Source: Zymobacter palmae (GTDB taxonomy: Bacteria; Pseudomonadota; Gammaproteobacteria; Pseudomonadales; Halomonadaceae). From it: 64,000 nucleotides of DNA. The translations under genes were made by a program, and so were the position numbers. Where the stretch lies: the NCBI RefSeq assembly GCF_003610015.1, contig NZ_AP018933.1, positions 1,674,001 to 1,738,000 on the forward strand, read 5' to 3'. The notes under the pieces were generated by a model. The model did not search any database and had not been told where the DNA came from. It saw only the letters and a program-made list of their open reading frames with translations. Each line of letters starts with the position of its first letter. Position 1 is the first letter of the stretch. Of this stretch, positions 26,215-35,241 are shown one piece after another.

Positions 26215-27942
26215 TCACTGCGGTCTCTGCCGCGCTACAGCACAGCGTTCAGCCGTTCCCGGGCGTGCGGCAAAACTCAGCAGGCTATAGGTGCCCCGCG
26301 TATCGATGATATCGGGGTTAAGCGCCAGCGTCGGTGCGAAGCTGTCCTGATCATTATCCAGCATCATGGTCACACGTCCGCAGTGTCGCGCCTGCTCAAG
26401 CCAGCCAGGAAGCGCATCAACGCTAACCCAGCGCTCGGGGTGATCCTGAAGCCCGAACGCCAGCTCACCCACCGCATCGTAGATCACGATGTCATCGCGT
26501 CGTGTCAGCCAGCTCAGCGCCGCCGCATCACTAATGCCATTGCTGACCAGTACAGCGCTGTGTGCCATCAGATCATTATGCTGCTGAGCGAACACCACTG
26601 GGGCCTTGTCATAAAGGCGCTCTACGGGCATACAGAACGGTATGCCCCAAGCCAATGCGGTAGGAATCAGCGCAAGCGACATGACCCAGCGAGGCCGCCA
26701 CACCACGCCTAATCCCAACAGGGTAACAGCACACAGCATGACGATGGCCGTTACATAAGCGAACATATCAACGCGCAAATCGAAGTGATGGCCGCTGCCG
26801 CAAAGCAGTAGCATCAGCCCTGCCGCGCCTCCCAGTGCGGCCCACAGGCCGTGCCAGCGTAGCGCACTCAATTTATGCTTTAAATACAGCGCATAGAGTG
26901 TATAGCCCACCAACAGCGCCAGTGCAGGAAAACACGGCAGAATATAGGGTGCCAATTTGCCGCGGGCACAGCTGAAAAACAGAAACGGCATCACACACCA
27001 CAGCAGCAGATAGCGCCGAGTGGCGGGGGCCATGCCTCGTGACTGGTCGCGCATGTGGAATACGCTGCCCCACCAAGGGAAGAGCCCCAGCAGCACGACA
27101 GGCACGAAGAAATAGCAAGGGGCGGCATGCTGAGCCTCTGTCTGACTGAAAAAACGCTGGATATGTTCATGCCAGAAGAAGAAAGACCAGAACTGCGGGT
27201 CACGCTGATGAACGATCAGCCCCCAGGGCAGTACCGTCAGCACGGCCGCCAGTACAGCCAGCGGCCCGTATGTCCATAGATGGCGCGTCCGCCGCGTTAC
27301 CATCAGCCACGGCACCATCACCAGCACAGGAATCGCCAGCGCCAGAAAGCCTTTGGTCATGACCCCTGCCCCACTGGCCACCCCAATCCACAGATACCCC
27401 CAGACACGCGATGCACGGCTATCACGGGCATAGGCCCATACACCGCTCAGCATGATTGCGGTCATCCATAGCGACAGCGGCGCGTCGATGGAAATGTAAG
27501 TGCCCGTACAGAACACCATCAGCATCGACAGGTATGCCAGCGCGCAGCAGGCCGCACAGCGCGCGTTGCGCCACAGCAACTGCGCCATCCGATACACCAT
27601 GAGCCCACTTATCCCCGCGGCCAGCGCACAGCTGAGACGTGCTGAGAAATTGCTGCTGCCAAGCAGCCACTGTGCACCGGCATTAAGCCAATACCCCAAA
27701 ATGGGCTTTTCGAAGTAACGCAGGCCCAGAAAATGCGGCACGACCAGATCGCCCGAACGCATCATCAGGCTGCCGATCTGCGCATAACGGGTTTCATCCG
27801 GGGCCAGTAACGGCCGCCAGCCAAGCGGTACGATATACGTTACGAGATAGAACAGCACGATGCCCCCACCATAGCGCAGCGCACTGCGCCGTGCGGCATC
27901 GCGGGTCGAGCGATCGTTTGTCGAACAGTGAAGAGCGGCCAT
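26215..27942 (-). CDS. arnT: Lipid A 4-amino-4-deoxy-L-arabinosyltransferase
   Basis: A 575-residue GT83 integral membrane glycosyltransferase that puts L-Ara4N on lipid A phosphates on the periplasmic face, reducing binding of polymyxin and cationic peptides. LAPDETRYAQIGSLMMRSGDLVVPHFLGLRYFEKPILGYWLNA (about 47-90) is the signature periplasmic loop with the catalytic-region Asp-Glu. About twelve hydrophobic helices follow, then a soluble C-terminal domain. The frame is open from a TTG at 27990. The ATG at 27942 is preferred because GGAG lies 10-14 nt before it. In E. coli arnT lies between arnD and arnE; here it stands 433 bp upstream of arnB. Confidence 0.94.
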   Translation of the reverse strand: MAALHCSTNDRSTRDAARRSALRYGGGIVLFYLVTYIVPLGWRPLLAPDETRYAQIGSLMMRSGDLVVPHFLGLRYFEKPILGYWLNAGAQWLLGSSNFSARLSCALAAGISGLMVYRMAQLLWRNARCAACCALAYLSMLMVFCTGTYISIDAPLSLWMTAIMLSGVWAYARDSRASRVWGYLWIGVASGAGVMTKGFLALAIPVLVMVPWLMVTRRTRHLWTYGPLAVLAAVLTVLPWGLIVHQRDPQFWSFFFWHEHIQRFFSQTEAQHAAPCYFFVPVVLLGLFPWWGSVFHMRDQSRGMAPATRRYLLLWCVMPFLFFSCARGKLAPYILPCFPALALLVGYTLYALYLKHKLSALRWHGLWAALGGAAGLMLLLCGSGHHFDLRVDMFAYVTAIVMLCAVTLLGLGVVWRPRWVMSLALIPTALAWGIPFCMPVERLYDKAPVVFAQQHNDLMAHSAVLVSNGISDAAALSWLTRRDDIVIYDAVGELAFGLQDHPERWVSVDALPGWLEQARHCGRVTMMLDNDQDSFAPTLALNPDIIDTRGTYSLLSFAARPGTAERCAVARQRPQ

Positions 27943-28707
27943 GCCAGTGCGGACTCCGTCAGCATTGCCACGGGGTGCCCCGCGATTCAAGGCGAGGTCT
28001 GTCTACACCATGAATCAACGATCACCCTGCGGGGGATAAGGGCACCCCCATTGCCGCACCCACAGGCACAGCAGCAATGCACATAAAGGAATGATCAGGC
28101 GGATAGATACCGCTACTGAAGGTTACCGATAGGACTATGCCGCTGCCGTCTGCAGCCCATATTAATGAATATTGAAGATAGGATTAACGCGCCTGACGAG
28201 AAGAAATACACTGACTTGTAAAGGTCATGTCATCGAGACAAAAAAAAGGATTTATTAGTCTAGTATCAACAATTTGAAGAAATCATAACTGACTTCAACA
28301 TAATCAACGCAGCGATAGCTGTTATATGATCGGCTGCGTCACTGCCGCCCAAATACCATGATCAGCAATATGAAATAAGCCCGTGTCACTCGGTTTACAG
28401 CAGATAATAAGATCATATAAGAGCAGTAACGATACAGGCCATGGTCACGGCCCTTCGCTCTTATCCATCAACCTGTCGGTTGGAAATAACGTCATGGGTA
28501 GCCACACCAACGTACATGCCATCATCAACAAAGCGTCTTTCCACTGCGATCACAGTGCATGCTTAGGCGGCGGATGCCACGCAATGCCAATGAGCCAAAC
28601 GACAAGCCAAAGCGCTAGCTTCGGCAGTGTTCAGCGCAAGAGAGTTCAGCACAAGAGAGGACACCGCGCCCCAATCGTAGAGCCGAAGGGGCACGGTACC
28701 GCGCCGG
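27943..28707. other. 765-bp gap between ppx and arnT
   Basis: Contains an AT-rich stretch (about 28140-28390), probably the arnT promoter area. A 157-codon plus-strand frame at 28383-28856 runs into the ppx gene on the other strand and shows no domain, so I do not call it. Confidence 0.45.
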
Positions 28708-30246
28708 TCAGGGTGTCTTATGGCGTATCGACAGCTTCCAGCCCAGCTTCTTCCAATGACTCTTTTCCTTTTCGAGATCGTCCATCACGATATGCTGCTG
28801 TTGCTGATAACGCTCGGGCAGGTACAGCGTCCAGTGCATGCCCTTGGATTCGATAGCCCATGCATCGGGTAACGCGCTGGCCTGACGCTTGCGGTGAAGG
28901 ATGACGGCAAGGCGCAGTATCAGTATCAGCGGCAACAGCTGTTCTTTCCTAAACAGGGCGGAAAACGGAATGTCTTCGACTTTGATACCTTTGCGCTGTG
29001 CGCCCACCCATGCCGACAACACCGACAGCTGCTCCTGATCGAATCCGGGAATGCTGGCGTTCTGAAGAATATAGGCGGCGTGGCGCTGACGCCAGCTGTA
29101 GTTAAGGCTTAAGCCCATCTCATGCAGCATGCCACTCCAGTGCACGAGCGGTTCAAGCCACGCATTGACCAGCGTCGGGTTCTGCTGGCGCCACTGCGCA
29201 TACAGGGCCAACATTGTTTCCGTAACGCGTTCGGCCTGCGCAACGTCCAGCATGTACTGTATCGTCAGCGCTCCAAAGGAGCGACTGCGTATATCGTGGC
29301 AACGCCAAGTGGGTTCGGTTTCATACAGCATCCCTTCACGCAGCCCGCTGGCACAGTAGTGCAGCGTTTCAAGACCCAGTGCATCGAACACACCACATAG
29401 GATTGCCAGCCCCGGCACAAAGATGCCCTTGCGCTCTTTGGGCAGCCCCGGCAGGATCAGGCTGTCGAAAGTGGTGTACTTCAACACCTCAGCGACCAAT
29501 CGCTCTAGCCCTTTGCGTGTCACCCGCCCTTCCGGCTCTTCCATACTGGCCAGCACACGGCTTATCGACTTGATGGTGCTGGACGTGCCCAAACCGCACT
29601 CCCAACCGTATTCGCTGAACTGCGCCGCGGACGACACCATCTTCTGTGCGGCAGCGGCGCGTGCACGTTCAAAGCGCTCGGGGCTGATCTCTTCATTGCC
29701 GAAATAGACATCGGCAAAGCTGACACAGCCCATCGAACAGCTTTCGATCAGCAGCGGCGTGAAATCCTTGCCAATAATGCATTCGGTCGAACCACCACCG
29801 ATATCGATGACCAGTATCTGGCCCTGCTCGGGCTGAGTATGCTCGACGCCCATAAAGATCAGGCGCGCCTCCTGATGACCCGACACGACCTCAATGGGAT
29901 ACGGCAGAATGGCCGCAGCCCGCTCAAGGAAAACGTCGGTATTGGTCGCGACCCTCAGCGTATAGGTGCCGATGATCGACACGCTTTCGGCGGGAAAGCC
30001 TTGCAGACGCTCAGCAAACAGAGCCAGGCAATCCAGCCCACGCTGCATAGATTCTTCGCTCATGGCCATCTGATCGTTCAGCCCCGCCGCCAAGCGCACG
30101 GGATAGCGGATGCGATCTACCGCGTACACGGTGTCGTTGGCGATTCTTGCCACGAGCATCTGGAAGCTGTTGGATCCCAGATCAATCACGGCATATTCAC
30201 GCGGCGCCTGTGACTGGCTGCGCGCAGGAACGGAAGAGATAGGCAT
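28708..30246 (-). CDS. ppx: Exopolyphosphatase (Ppx/GppA family)
   Basis: A 512-residue actin-fold phosphatase that removes terminal phosphate from inorganic polyphosphate. VIDLGSNSFQMLVARI (about 19-34) is the phosphate-1 loop. ILVIDIGGGSTECIIG (about 142-157) is the phosphate-2 motif. ASGLREGMLYE (about 310-320) closes the Ppx/GppA domain, and a helical HD-like C-terminal region with HWSGMLHEMGLSLNY follows. Length matches E. coli Ppx (513). It lies 75 bp downstream of ppk on the same strand; the pair sets polyphosphate levels. Confidence 0.95.
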   Translation of the reverse strand: MPISSVPARSQSQAPREYAVIDLGSNSFQMLVARIANDTVYAVDRIRYPVRLAAGLNDQMAMSEESMQRGLDCLALFAERLQGFPAESVSIIGTYTLRVATNTDVFLERAAAILPYPIEVVSGHQEARLIFMGVEHTQPEQGQILVIDIGGGSTECIIGKDFTPLLIESCSMGCVSFADVYFGNEEISPERFERARAAAAQKMVSSAAQFSEYGWECGLGTSSTIKSISRVLASMEEPEGRVTRKGLERLVAEVLKYTTFDSLILPGLPKERKGIFVPGLAILCGVFDALGLETLHYCASGLREGMLYETEPTWRCHDIRSRSFGALTIQYMLDVAQAERVTETMLALYAQWRQQNPTLVNAWLEPLVHWSGMLHEMGLSLNYSWRQRHAAYILQNASIPGFDQEQLSVLSAWVGAQRKGIKVEDIPFSALFRKEQLLPLILILRLAVILHRKRQASALPDAWAIESKGMHWTLYLPERYQQQQHIVMDDLEKEKSHWKKLGWKLSIRHKTP

Positions 30247-30321
30247 AGTGATATGAGTCCTTTTAGATCACCTTTGCACACGGCAACGTACGCAGGCAGT
30301 TATTGTTATTCAGCGAACGGT

Positions 30322-32388
30322 CTACGCATGCGAATCGCTTGCCATACGTTCGATGTACTGGTGGACAGCAAGCTGCCCTCTTACCTTGCGCTGATTGCCG
30401 CGCGGCACATAGCGATTGCTCAGCGAGCGGTCGATAACACGCGCCTTGGTATTGTCGCTGAACAGCAGCGCAAGGATGTCCAGCACCTGACGCTTGATGG
30501 CGGGCGCGAGCAGCTCCACGGCCACTTCAACGCGATTGTCGATATTGCGCGTCATCCAGTCCGCGGATGAAATGAACACCCGTCGATTGCCATTGTTCTC
30601 AAAGACGTAGACACGGTCGTGCTCCAGATAGCGATCAAGGATGCTGATGGCCCGAATGTTATCGCTAAGCCCTTTCTGCTGAGGCACCAACGTGCACATA
30701 CCGCGCACCAACAAATCGATCGGCACCCCCGCGCGGGAGGCAGCATATAGCCGCTCAATCAAGCCATCATCGACCAGATTGTTAACCTTGAGCGTGATGC
30801 CAGTAGCCTTGCCCTGCCCGGCGTTATGGATTTCATGGTCGATCAGCGCATACAGCGATTCACGCGTGTTCTGTGGTGAAACCATCAGATGTTCGAACGT
30901 TTCCGGGAAATATGGCATTTCCAGAAAGCGGAACACGCGCTGCACTTCATCGGTGATGCGTTCATCAGCGGTCAGCAGCGAGTAGTCGGTATACAACCGA
31001 GCTGTCGATTCATTGAAGTTGCCGGTACCGATATGGGCATACTGCACGAGCGCATTTCCCTCTCGGCGCGTAATCAAAAACAGCTTGGCGTGCACCTTGA
31101 ACCCCGGCGCGGAAAACAGTACGCGCACACCGGCATCGGTCAGACGCTTGGCCCACATGATATTGGCTTCTTCGTCGAAGCGGGCTTGAAGCTCGACCAT
31201 TACCGTCACTTTCTTGCCGTTATAGGCCGCGTGCACCAAGGCGTCGATCACCTGTGACTGACGGGCAACGCGATAGATATTGATCTTGAGAGACACCACA
31301 TCGGGATCGCAGGCAGCCTGACGCAGCACATCCAGCACATGCTCGAACGAATGGTAGGGATAGTACAGCAGGATATCCTGCCGCCGGATCGCATCAAAAC
31401 CGTTGCGGCAACCCTTGAAAGCGGGATGCGCGGCTGGCGGCAGCGGTCGGTATTCCAGACTGCGTCGCCCGATATTGGGGAACTTGATGAAGTCCTTGTC
31501 GCTGTGATAACGGCCACCTGCGGTCAGGTAGTCGGCATCGGTGATCGACAGTTTCTCGCACAGCATCGCCACCATTTCCTGCGGCATCTCACGCTGATAG
31601 ACGAACCGCACCAGTTTGGCCGTCAGACGCTGCTTGAGACTGGAGGACATCACATCAAGCAGACTCGATTCCACCTCCGAGACCAGATCGTATTCCGCAT
31701 CCCGTGTCATCTTCATTGCATACGCGTGCAGTTCATCAATGGGGTCATAGAACTGTTCGAAGATATCGCGCAGGCAATAGCGCATGACATTGTCCAGCAG
31801 AATGATGCTGTGACGGCGACGAGAGGAAGATGGCAGGGTGATAAATCGCGGTAGTTTATTGGAAATAATTTCGAGTAACGCATAGTGCGTATGCTTGCCG
31901 CATTTTATATCGACGGCTAAATAAGTGTTATCGTCTTTCAAAAAGCGGGTCAGATCCATTTCTGGACTGATCATAATAGGGTTGATGTACGGGTGCAGAT
32001 TATCGATAAAATACCGACTCAACCACTGCTGCTGTTCGGCCGTCAACTGGTGTTCATTGACCAAGAATATCTGATTACGGGCCAGCTCTATCAGCAGCGC
32101 TTTGTAAAGCGCATCGAACCGCTGCTCCAGCGCCTTGACGTAGGCCCTGATCTGCTTGAGCAGCTGGCGCAGTTCATGTCCCTGCGGCTGATGTTCGTAG
32201 ATCAGCATCCTACGCCGCAGATCAGCAACGCGCACTTTATAGAATTCTTCAAGGTTGCTGGAATAAATGCCAAGAAAGCGCATTCGTTCAATAAGGGGAT
32301 TATTCTTATCCGCTGCCTCTTGCAATACTCGTTCATTGAATGCCAGCCAGCTTATTTCCTTGCTGACATCGGGTTTATTTTTACCCAT
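30322..32388 (-). CDS. ppk: Polyphosphate kinase 1
   Basis: A 688-residue enzyme that reversibly polymerises the gamma phosphate of ATP into polyphosphate. The N-terminal region starts [16 protein letters not shown] and [16 protein letters not shown], both family signatures. [15 protein letters not shown] (near residue 432) contains the autophosphorylated His, and [25 protein letters not shown] is the next catalytic block. [17 protein letters not shown] near the C-terminus includes a second conserved region. Length matches E. coli Ppk (688). First gene of ppk-ppx. Confidence 0.97.
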   Translation of the reverse strand: MGKNKPDVSKEISWLAFNERVLQEAADKNNPLIERMRFLGIYSSNLEEFYKVRVADLRRRMLIYEHQPQGHELRQLLKQIRAYVKALEQRFDALYKALLIELARNQIFLVNEHQLTAEQQQWLSRYFIDNLHPYINPIMISPEMDLTRFLKDDNTYLAVDIKCGKHTHYALLEIISNKLPRFITLPSSSRRRHSIILLDNVMRYCLRDIFEQFYDPIDELHAYAMKMTRDAEYDLVSEVESSLLDVMSSSLKQRLTAKLVRFVYQREMPQEMVAMLCEKLSITDADYLTAGGRYHSDKDFIKFPNIGRRSLEYRPLPPAAHPAFKGCRNGFDAIRRQDILLYYPYHSFEHVLDVLRQAACDPDVVSLKINIYRVARQSQVIDALVHAAYNGKKVTVMVELQARFDEEANIMWAKRLTDAGVRVLFSAPGFKVHAKLFLITRREGNALVQYAHIGTGNFNESTARLYTDYSLLTADERITDEVQRVFRFLEMPYFPETFEHLMVSPQNTRESLYALIDHEIHNAGQGKATGITLKVNNLVDDGLIERLYAASRAGVPIDLLVRGMCTLVPQQKGLSDNIRAISILDRYLEHDRVYVFENNGNRRVFISSADWMTRNIDNRVEVAVELLAPAIKRQVLDILALLFSDNTKARVIDRSLSNRYVPRGNQRKVRGQLAVHQYIERMASDSHA

Positions 32389-32794
32389 TATAACCTCACG
32401 AGACTATGTCCATGTTCAGCACCCTCGTATTCCAAAATCACATAGATATGTGACGGTTATATGACAACAGGCAATGCGCTTTTTATTTTTACCGCACGTT
32501 TCAGGACCGCCATTTATTTCTTAAAGGAAACGTCATTGCATCATGCCTCTGCTGCCCTACCCTCACTGAACACGGATCCCCACCCTGCGTCCGCCCTTCC
32601 ATCGCAGCGATCAGTGATTTCGGTCACGGTGATAACCGCTAGTGGCTGTGATAACCGATAGTGCCACTGGTCCATAATTGCAAGGCGCCCTACCCGTGCC
32701 GCATTACGCATCGGCCCGCATAGCGCGCCCTTTTCATGCTCGCTCGAAGCGGCATGCCCGCTTGATTACATCAAATAAAATAGCGCTGTCTTTA
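32389..32794. other. Gap upstream of ppk with a 19-bp tandem repeat
   Basis: 406 bp without a supported gene. GTGATAACCGCTAGTG (32629-32644) and GTGATAACCGATAGTG (32648-32663) form two 16-bp near-identical units at 19-bp spacing. They could be a pair of operator sites about 240 bp upstream of the ppk start. Confidence 0.5.
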
Positions 32795-33097
32795 TTATCG
32801 TGGCGAATGCTCGGTCTGCGCTTGAATGGTCGCCAGTGCCTTTGCGGCCTGTGCGATCTGCTCGGGGCTGTCGGCAAGCTCTGGCCAGATCAGTGGCCAG
32901 TCCTGCGGGCGCAGCTGCTGCCGCGTGACCGCCCCTTGCGTGGCCCGCTCAATACCGGCCGCCACCGAGGCCGAGGGGTGCTTGTGACCATAGGCGATCA
33001 GGCGCAGGTAGCTGCGTGAGGCCCCGGCCATATTGACCTGTTCATCGGTCGCCGTCTTGATCCAGTTCAACAGCTGCGTGTTTCTTTTCTTTGTCAT
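32795..33097 (-). CDS. YdaS-like Cro/CI family HTH protein
   Basis: A 100-residue DNA-binding protein. The first 65 residues fit a Cro-type helix-turn-helix: ASRSYLRLIAYGHKHPSASVAAGIERATQG. Then comes AVTRQQLRPQDWPLIWPEL, a strong match to the C-terminal block of YdaS-type prophage regulators (the antitoxin-like partner of YdaT). No YdaT-like gene is adjacent. GAGG lies before the ATG. It diverges from two plus-strand HTH genes with a 168-bp shared intergenic region, suggesting mutual control. It may be a prophage remnant, though no structural phage genes are nearby. Confidence 0.75.
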   Translation of the reverse strand: MTKKRNTQLLNWIKTATDEQVNMAGASRSYLRLIAYGHKHPSASVAAGIERATQGAVTRQQLRPQDWPLIWPELADSPEQIAQAAKALATIQAQTEHSPR

Positions 33098-33191
33098 GCT
33101 TCTGTTCCTCTTACTCCATATTAGTGCTGGTCGACATAGAAGGTGAGCACGGCTCCTCCCGTTGCTGTTACCATAAAGGTCACGCCCATTA

Positions 33192-33205
33192 TGACCTCAA
33201 GGTTA
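33192..33205 (+). promoter_or_regulatory. Candidate operator, copy 1 (ATGACCTCAAGG)
   Basis: ATGACCTCAAGGT contains the inverted repeat ACCT-CA-AGGT. A nearby AGGTCA at 33177-33182 faces TGACCT at 33192-33197. A similar ATGACCTTAAAGG occurs once before the paralogous gene at 33850. It lies in the divergent region between the YdaS-like gene and the first plus-strand HTH gene, where an operator is expected. Confidence 0.4.
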
Positions 33206-33265
33206 TTTTAACATCAACACCCTGCGGTTATTTACCCGAAGGAAACGTTACGCGATGATAGCGTC

Positions 33266-33745
33266 ATGGATATCAACACGCTATACGATCGGCGACGCAT
33301 TCACCTGCAACGCTTGATTCGCGAACGGTTCAAGGGAAATCAGACTGCCCTCGCAAAGGCGGTCGAGCGCAATGCAGGTGAAATATCCCGTTGGCTATCA
33401 CCGCCGCGGGATGGCAAGTCGTGGACGCGAAATATGAGTGAGATCAGTGCGCGTCGCATTGAGCACCATCTTGGTCTGGAAACGGGCTATCTTGATCGTC
33501 CACTTGCCAATGGTGCCGCCCAAACTGTCGGTGAGCCGATGGAGGCCTACGACACGACGCGTGATGATTCTGACCAAGCACCGACGCCTCCGTTCTCTAC
33601 GCCGGGCTGCTGTCACGGTGATACTGAGACACAATGTCGCCATTGTGCGCATATCCAATACATCATGAATAGCCTGCCTTTCATGTCCTTGGCGGAGGTC
33701 GAAACCCTACGCAAGGTAATAGACGTACTCCGTGCTCACAAGTGA
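33266..33745 (+). CDS. HTH regulator of phage-repressor type, paralogue 1
   Basis: A 159-residue protein. Residues about 12-75 form a lambda-repressor-like HTH: QTALAKAVERNAGEISRWLSP, followed by ISARRIEHHLGLETGYLDRP. This pattern is common in short prophage regulators. A Pro/Ser/Cys-rich linker (GCCHGDTETQCRHC, with Cys/His spacing that could bind metal) leads to a C-terminal helical segment, SLAEVETLRKVIDVLRAHK, likely for oligomerisation. No LexA-type protease domain is present. The start follows a 13-bp element also found before the paralogue at 33850. There is no normal ribosome binding site next to the ATG. Confidence 0.7.
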   Translation: MDINTLYDRRRIHLQRLIRERFKGNQTALAKAVERNAGEISRWLSPPRDGKSWTRNMSEISARRIEHHLGLETGYLDRPLANGAAQTVGEPMEAYDTTRDDSDQAPTPPFSTPGCCHGDTETQCRHCAHIQYIMNSLPFMSLAEVETLRKVIDVLRAHK

Positions 33746-33778
33746 GCGTCGTTCGCGGTAGACACCGCATGACATAAT

Positions 33779-33790
33779 GACCTTAAAGGC
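33779..33790 (+). promoter_or_regulatory. Candidate operator, copy 2 (GACCTTAAAGGC)
   Basis: ATGACCTTAAAGG, related to the motif at 33192, lies 60 bp before the second HTH gene. It is itself near-palindromic (CCTT-A-AAGG). Confidence 0.35.
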
Positions 33791-33849
33791 ATATCCGAAT
33801 TATCCCGCGGGAAATTTATCTTTGAATAAGCTCCCGCGATGATAGCGGT

Positions 33850-34278
33850 ATGACGATCTATGACATCCGCCGTAAGAACTTACGTAATCTGATGAACGAC
33901 CTGTTCGAGGGTAGGCAGGTAGAACTCGCCAATGCGTTGGAGCGTTCACCCAGCTATATCTCCCGGATACTGTCGACGCACGGTTCCACTTCATCACAGT
34001 CCAATCGCAATATCGGCGAGGAACTGGCACGCGACATCGAAGCGCGTCTCAACCTACCTCGCTATTCGCTGGACTATGAGCCCAACCAGCCGCAGCCGGT
34101 CGGGATCGAAGAGCCGCGTCGTGCCTATCAGACTCGCGTCTACGAAAATGCCTCTGAAGAGCATCGCCGCTGCGTGGACAGCGTGGCGAATACCTTGTTG
34201 CAACTCGATGCCGATCAGGCACATATCATCGAGCGTGCGTTGCGTATGCTATTGCGCGTACGCAAGGACAGAGACTAA
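33850..34278 (+). CDS. HTH regulator of phage-repressor type, paralogue 2
   Basis: A 142-residue protein clearly related to the gene just upstream. IYDIRRKNLRNLMNDLFEGRQVELANALERSPSYISRIL aligns with its HTH, and ELARDIEARLNLPRYSLDYE with the segment after it. The C-terminal DADQAHIIERALRMLLRVRKD is again helical. Like its neighbour it has the 13-bp sequence CGCGATGATAGCG ending 2 nt before the ATG and no Shine-Dalgarno sequence. The pair probably arose by tandem duplication. Confidence 0.7.
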   Translation: MTIYDIRRKNLRNLMNDLFEGRQVELANALERSPSYISRILSTHGSTSSQSNRNIGEELARDIEARLNLPRYSLDYEPNQPQPVGIEEPRRAYQTRVYENASEEHRRCVDSVANTLLQLDADQAHIIERALRMLLRVRKDRD

Positions 34279-34733
34279 CGACACCTTTCGAGCGGTCATT
34301 CAGGATGTCTGCCGCTCGAATCTGTTTCCTTTATGAATAGATAAACATAACCGTCATGAACAAGGCGGTGGCAGACAGAGCGGCATACCGTTACGTCATC
34401 TGCCGACCTCCTTAAGGTAAACCCACGCACTGCCCCTCCTTGTCGTTATGTCGTTATCACGCTCAGCGTATCCTTACGCTCATCTCCTTTCACACCTTTC
34501 CATTTGCTGTTTTGCGCTATTATACCTCTCCAAAGTGCATGGTTATCATATGCCAATGATAACGGTATATTAATGCCCCGTAAGCACCGCTCGCCACCGG
34601 AGCCGTCGCTAGCCGGCCGGAAAGTGGTGCGGGAAGGTGGGATTGCGGTATCTTTTGTGACAAGGCCCTGTACCGAAGGCCATTTCATTCATGATTGCGA
34701 TTACCGCTTGGTTTGATATTCAGGAGCGTTCCG
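34279..34733. other. 455-bp gap with no clear gene
   Basis: Holds a possible 47-codon plus-strand frame from 34573 without ribosome binding site or recognisable domain. Otherwise nothing is supported. Confidence 0.35.
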
Positions 34734-34958
34734 ATGCCGACTTCCCTTTCCTCTCTCCCTGAAGGGTATGACGTTTACATGCTGTTGACCTCGGTCAACA
34801 AGGAAGAGCTCAATCACAAGGTGTGTGCGGCGCTGCGAATGGGGTATCGGCTCCAAGGGTCGCCCGTTATCAATCAGTCAACAAACCGTCGTGTCTATTT
34901 CGCGCAGGCCGTGTACTGGCCTGGCGTCTACGACGCGTTCGACGCGGACAATGCCTAG
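34734..34958 (+). CDS. Small DUF1737-like protein
   Basis: A 74-residue protein. The frame is open from 34695, but the ATG at 34734 follows CAGGAG at a good distance. The central part, VNKEELNHKVCAALRMGYRLQGSPVI then RRVYFAQAVYW, resembles DUF1737 proteins (a short alpha/beta fold with a G-[WY]-x-x-x-G-S/G pattern). Function is unknown. A strong terminator follows, shared with the converging NRPS gene. Confidence 0.65.
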   Translation: MPTSLSSLPEGYDVYMLLTSVNKEELNHKVCAALRMGYRLQGSPVINQSTNRRVYFAQAVYWPGVYDAFDADNA

Positions 34959-35074
34959 CCACGGGGCACTGGCCTAACGGCCTGCCTCCTCCTTCAGCGA
35001 TCACCCAACGGTATCCGCGCTGCCGTGCTATCGCTCTTCTGGGCATAGGCACGCCTGACCGCCATCGGAAATGC

Positions 35075-35113
35075 AAAGGCCCCCGTCGATATCGCTATCG
35101 GCGGGGGCCTTTT
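35075..35113. terminator. Bidirectional terminator between the DUF1737 gene and the NRPS operon
   Basis: A 17-bp stem with one G-T pair (AAAGGCCCCCGTCGATA / TATCGGCGGGGGCCTTT) and a TCGC loop. TTTT follows on the plus strand, and the A-rich left side gives TTT on the minus strand. It lies about 130 bp beyond the NRPS stop. Confidence 0.85.
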
Positions 35114-35241
35114 GTCTTCATATCAAAGCAGTGATGAGCACATAAAGGGCGGGCGCTGGGTATTCACTGCACAGCACCCTGTCACGAACATGGCCGCATC
35201 AGCACCTTCTGCTTCTGGTGCCAACGTGGCCATGGTGCATG

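Noticed and set aside
28383-28856. 157-codon plus-strand frame between arnT and ppx
   Set aside because: Runs into ppx on the other strand, no domain, no clear ribosome binding site.
32629-32663. Pho box upstream of ppk
   Set aside because: Repeat spacing is 19 bp rather than 11 and the sequence does not match CTGTCAT.
34573-34716. Possible 47-codon small protein
   Set aside because: No ribosome binding site near the ATG and no recognised family; too little support.
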